This document shows positions 35,001 to 36,357 of a DNA stretch of 36,357 nt, in pieces. The DNA is from Bacteroidota bacterium. Its GTDB lineage: Bacteria > Bacteroidota > Bacteroidia > Bacteroidales > UBA6013. The DNA lies in NCBI GenBank assembly GCA_020048645.1, contig JAIFMG010000162.1, forward strand, positions 1-36,357. Reading direction: 5' to 3'. Under the pieces are notes generated by a model. It saw only the letters and a list, made by a program, of their open reading frames with translations, searched no databases and was not told the DNA's origin. The translations under genes were made by a program, and so were the position numbers. How positions within the stretch are numbered: position 1 is the stretch's first letter; every line of letters begins with the position of its first letter.

Positions 35001-35156
35001 GGTCCAGATCCGCGAGACGTGCTCCTGCTGGATGCGCCGCAGGTCTTGCTGGGCACGGTACGAGGGCAGAAGGCCCAGAAGGCCTACCACCACCGAGAGC
35101 AGCCCGAAAAGCCCAAGCAACAGCCCGAGCCTAAGGGTGGTTTTTTGAGTGTTCAT
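32028..35156 (-). CDS. Methyl-accepting chemotaxis protein with poly-HAMP array
   Basis: The 1042-residue product has TM1 (about 9-31), a helical periplasmic sensor domain (about 35-185), TM2 (189-209) and a cytoplasmic stalk. From residue 394 to 663 lie three tandem 90-residue units, each opening HIS-x-KKKAM and carrying GDFDAPLEQFPGKKAF, GDIDV and GVNEMVFG-like segments. Each unit looks like two HAMP modules. Two classical HAMPs follow (ISQGDLTQS, IADGDLTAS, about 664-750). The signalling tip IAGKTNLLAINAAIEAARAG and GKGFAVVAAEVRKLAE is intact, so it should control a CheA kinase. The final residues DFERF resemble a CheR-tether pentapeptide. No CheA, CheW or CheR is in the window. A TTG two codons upstream is not preferred over ATG 35156. 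Base composition is very GC-rich. Confidence 0.95.
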   Translation of the reverse strand: MNTQKTTLRLGLLLGLFGLLSVVVGLLGLLPSYRAQQDLRRIQQEHVSRIWTLNEVAASYVRVSNSIQKANLGVVSYARANREIGPTISELRHSWSEYMAQPLQGQELQIAQQVDPKMQEAISQIEEATDLMEGADSLSPASLAAYLHGTVLPHTDRMVDELAGLEALHLQQAGAIQAASEQHFSELRIWGTLAFGLVLALLAWLAAVNLRALGAQIRGIRLASAALAEGETQKWPLSENPNDLGQAERLLEQLRARMAQQVEDMELLKQRQLDGLHSATLEAKELPGSFRAVAEAQNAILEHRNQETAKAIEFLHGLEQGQADEAPEKGTGEAAKMSKALEAMRKRLLSMNVVIGETFEMHEKGEIDYFIDPEKIPGIYGRVMMDLNTLVKSHISAKKKAMATVARFAQGDFDAPLEQFPGKKAFINDNIELLRANMRKFIEQMRLMAAAHEAGDIDVRLDAERFPGIFQVMAEGVNEMVFGHISVKKKAMATVARFAEGDFDAPLEQFPGKKAFINDNIELLRANFKQFIREMNKMSEEHDLGDIDVTIPEKAFKGEFRGMAAGVNKMVFGHISVKKKAMNCVAEFGKGNFEYPIEQFPGKKAFINATIEDVRANLKGIMAEVNALIEFSKQGKLKERANPKNFRGDWQVMTKGLNEMLDAILLPIQEGNRVLARISQGDLTQSVSLSLLGEHQDMKNAVNSVQQWLSTMVGIIKRIADGDLTASMTRLSDQDELTEALIRMVGKLNEIVAQVHQASYNVSNGSLETSRSSEMLSQGASEQASSIEEVSSSIEQMTANISQNTDNAMQTEKIALRSASGIEEGYRSVETTVAAMREIAQKITIISDIAGKTNLLAINAAIEAARAGTHGKGFAVVAAEVRKLAEVSRAAAVEIEEVSRNSVKVAQTSGELLKQIVPDIQNTARLVQEITAASNEQNSGINQITSAITQLNTVAQQNAAAAEELSSNSETLSDQAQQLKAIISYFKVKDGQGSMNLLEAPERHSNLGQAKPVAPAAPTRRHQPTKGIKLDMNDNDRDFERF
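33168..33977. repeat. Three tandem 270-bp coding repeats in the chemoreceptor gene
   Basis: Units lie at 33977-33708, 33707-33438 and 33437-33168. Blocks such as the one starting at 33851 recur with no change I can see exactly 270 bp away (33581), pointing to recent duplication or gene conversion between units 1 and 2; unit 3 is more divergent. Confidence 0.85.
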
Positions 35157-35217
35157 ATCCAATGGGATGTGTTGGTTTTGTTGGTTCTTGTTGCAAGGAA
35201 ATCTTGTTTCTGCCCTT

Positions 35218-35225
35218 TAAAGATA
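35218..35225 (-). promoter_or_regulatory. Possible -7 box of the chemoreceptor promoter
   Basis: TATCTTTA on the minus strand, one mismatch from TAnnTTTG, 62 bases before the start codon at 35156. I found no convincing TTTG partner, so this is tentative. Confidence 0.3.
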
Positions 35226-35416
35226 CAAAAATTGACGACTTGATGAAAGTCCTGCTATTACTTCATAAACGTTCAAAATTGGCCCTCAAAGCTCCCCTAC
35301 CCAAGGACTTTCCGGAGGATATTTCCCCAAATCGCACAACAAGAAAGCCGCGCATCCCCAAGGATTCTTCACAAACAATCTCATACCAAGTTGCTTCCGT
35401 TAATGCGATTTTCCAA

Positions 35417-35573
35417 GCCCCGATTTTCGACAAATTCGGGCCGCTCTGCCCCTGTCCATCACCGGATTGTTTGGCCCTTTCAGGGCTTGGGAATGGTTTG
35501 CGTCTGCGTTCCGATGGGCTTCACCCATCGCTATGCTATTCCGCCTCTTCGGGGCTTTCGCGGCGAAGCCGCA
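35417..35573. repeat. Block of consecutive short palindromes, REP-like
   Basis: Several hairpins follow one another: an imperfect one at 35417-35441, GCCC/GGGC around 35473-35486, a perfect GATGGG-cttca-CCCATC at 35513-35529, a decayed GCC(T)C/GGGGC near 35543, and GCGGC-gaa-GCCGC around 35560. No reading frame here has coding character. The block resembles dispersed intergenic palindromic repeats. Confidence 0.6.
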
Positions 35574-35630
35574 CGTTTATGGGACGAAGAACAAGCACAT
35601 ATGAGTCCAGTATAAAAACCGGGGATTTGT

Positions 35631-35656
35631 CCACGAAAGGCACGAAGGGCACGAAA
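35631..35656. repeat. Short tandem repeat of a CACGAAGGG-type nonamer
   Basis: CACGAAAGG, CACGAAGGG and CACGAA follow one another. Similar 'CCACGAAGG' strings are widely dispersed between genes in many bacteria. No function is known to me. Confidence 0.5.
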
Positions 35657-35745
35657 TTTTTTTGAAATCAAAATTAGATTGCATTTTTCTATAACTTTTG
35701 AAAGGGAATTTTAGAAATGACCTTTTTAGACCGCACCCACATATT

Positions 35746-35954
35746 CATTTGGACATTTATTTCAATTTTAATGCAAGATAATTTTGAATTACTACCTTAC
35801 AAATTCATGGGTCAAAATAAGGGAATAAGGTTGATTTTATACCTCTATTTGATTTTCTACTAAGGTTTTAACCAAAAATAAGGTCTTGTTACCCTGTCTG
35901 AAATGAAAACCTTAGTAGAAATCCTAACCGATGATAGATAAGTAAATTTATAAA
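35746..35954. repeat. Copy 1 of a ~210-bp non-coding repeat unit
   Basis: This copy matches 36061-36269 at a constant offset of 315 bp; I count 11 differences over 209 positions. It contains a perfect 15-bp inverted repeat (35855-35869 with 35906-35920) around a 36-base loop, plus smaller stems, which suggests a structured RNA or a miniature mobile element. A 30-codon frame from 35771 is present in both copies, but its changes are mostly non-synonymous. Confidence 0.85.
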
Positions 35955-35983
35955 ATAATTTTTGCTCATATTTTGGCCCCTAC

Positions 35984-36024
35984 AAACACATAGGCACATA
36001 GTTTTTTCATCTGTCTATGTGTTT
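35984..36024. repeat. Ten-base inverted repeat between the two units
   Basis: AAACACATAG (35984-35993) pairs with CTATGTGTTT (36015-36024) across a 21-base loop. It sits in AT-rich DNA and belongs to neither copy of the 210-bp unit. Confidence 0.5.
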
Positions 36025-36060
36025 TAATTTTATTTATGGGACGAAAAACAAGCATATATC

Positions 36061-36269
36061 CATTTGGAAAGTAATTTCAAATTCAATGCAAGATAATTTT
36101 GGATTATTGCCTTACAAATTCATGGGTCAAAATAAGGTAATAAGGTTGATTTTATACCTCTATTTGATTTTCTACTAAGGTTTTAACCAAAAATAAGGTC
36201 TTGTTACCCTGTCTGAAATGAAAGCCTTTGTAGAAATCCTAACCGATGATAGATAAGTAAATTTATAAA
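36061..36269. mobile_element. Copy 2 of the ~210-bp unit, apparently inserted (MITE-like)
   Basis: This copy is about 95% identical to 35746-35954. Its flanks, TTTATGGGACGAAAAACAAG ending CATAT on the left and ATGAGTCCAGTCTAAAAAC on the right, occur joined together without the unit at 35576-35618. The unit therefore looks like an insertion into a duplicated target. No long terminal inverted repeats or transposase are visible, and a target duplication of more than two or three bases (AT) cannot be made out. Confidence 0.6.
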
Positions 36270-36357
36270 TGAGTCCAGTCTAAAAACTATTTCCAGGGAG
36301 CAAAGTTAATTTAACAAAGTATCAAGTATAAAATCATTGCTTTTTTGAGCACGGTCC

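Noticed and set aside
31935-35243. A 1102-codon open frame on the plus strand opposite the chemoreceptor gene
   Set aside because: It is the antisense of a very GC-rich coding region. Its composition is an artefact (Gly/Leu/Asp/His/Val repeats), there is no domain, and it spans the nitroreductase terminator.
35162-35665. A 167-codon plus-strand frame in the right-hand intergenic region
   Set aside because: It covers the promoter region and palindromic repeats, has no family-like pattern, and its composition is that of non-coding DNA.

Overview
The window looks like a chromosomal stretch from a member of the Bacteroidota, probably a Saprospiria/Cytophagia-like marine or activated-sludge type. 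The lineage markers are a type IX secretion (gliding-type) C-terminal sorting domain, an S46 dipeptidyl-peptidase family protein, a DUF4924 protein, an M14 lipoprotein and a 'two-component propeller' receptor. Promoters fit the Bacteroidota pattern (TTTG, then about 17-23 bases, then TAnnTTTG), and Shine-Dalgarno signals are scarce. I saw no rRNA, tRNA, CRISPR array, complete insertion sequence or phage module.

Layout. 0-5 kb: a TonB-dependent receptor cut off after its plug and first barrel strands, an RMD1/DUF155 membrane protein, an orphan sensor histidine kinase, and a divergently transcribed membrane-bound spermidine-synthase-like protein. 5-16.3 kb: a minus-strand run with an S46 peptidase homologue whose catalytic His and Ser are replaced, a large T9SS-secreted propeller/PKD protein, an M14 carboxypeptidase lipoprotein, a TPR protein, clpB with a clear terminator, and a STAS-like protein. 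16.3-17.65 kb is nearly empty. 17.7-25.2 kb, plus strand: a small secreted six-repeat protein of the 7(1) septoil-knot (DUF6150) type, dipeptidyl-peptidase III, a small four-Cys DUF2934 protein, a propeller-SpoIIE phosphatase receptor and an RsmF/RsmB-type rRNA methyltransferase, ending at a strong terminator. 25.2-29.2 kb, minus strand: slyD with a metal-binding tail, a Bax-inhibitor-1 protein, a leucine-rich-repeat protein, DUF4924 and an Hsp15-like S4 protein. 29.4-31.9 kb, plus strand: a PBP4-type lipoprotein and a nitroreductase. 32-35.2 kb, minus strand: a large chemoreceptor with three tandem 90-residue HAMP-type units. 35.2-36.36 kb is non-coding and repeat-rich.

Common themes are envelope and periplasmic peptide handling (S46, M14, DPP III, DacB), protein quality control (ClpB, SlyD, Hsp15-like) and environmental sensing (histidine kinase, propeller-SpoIIE, chemoreceptor). 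There is no single large operon.

Most worth a second look: the catalytically dead S46 protein; the knotted-repeat protein; the ~210-bp non-coding unit present twice at the right end, once interrupting a sequence that also occurs uninterrupted nearby; the poly-HAMP chemoreceptor with a possible CheR-tether C-terminus; and a strong change in base composition from AT-rich on the left to very GC-rich at 28-35 kb.
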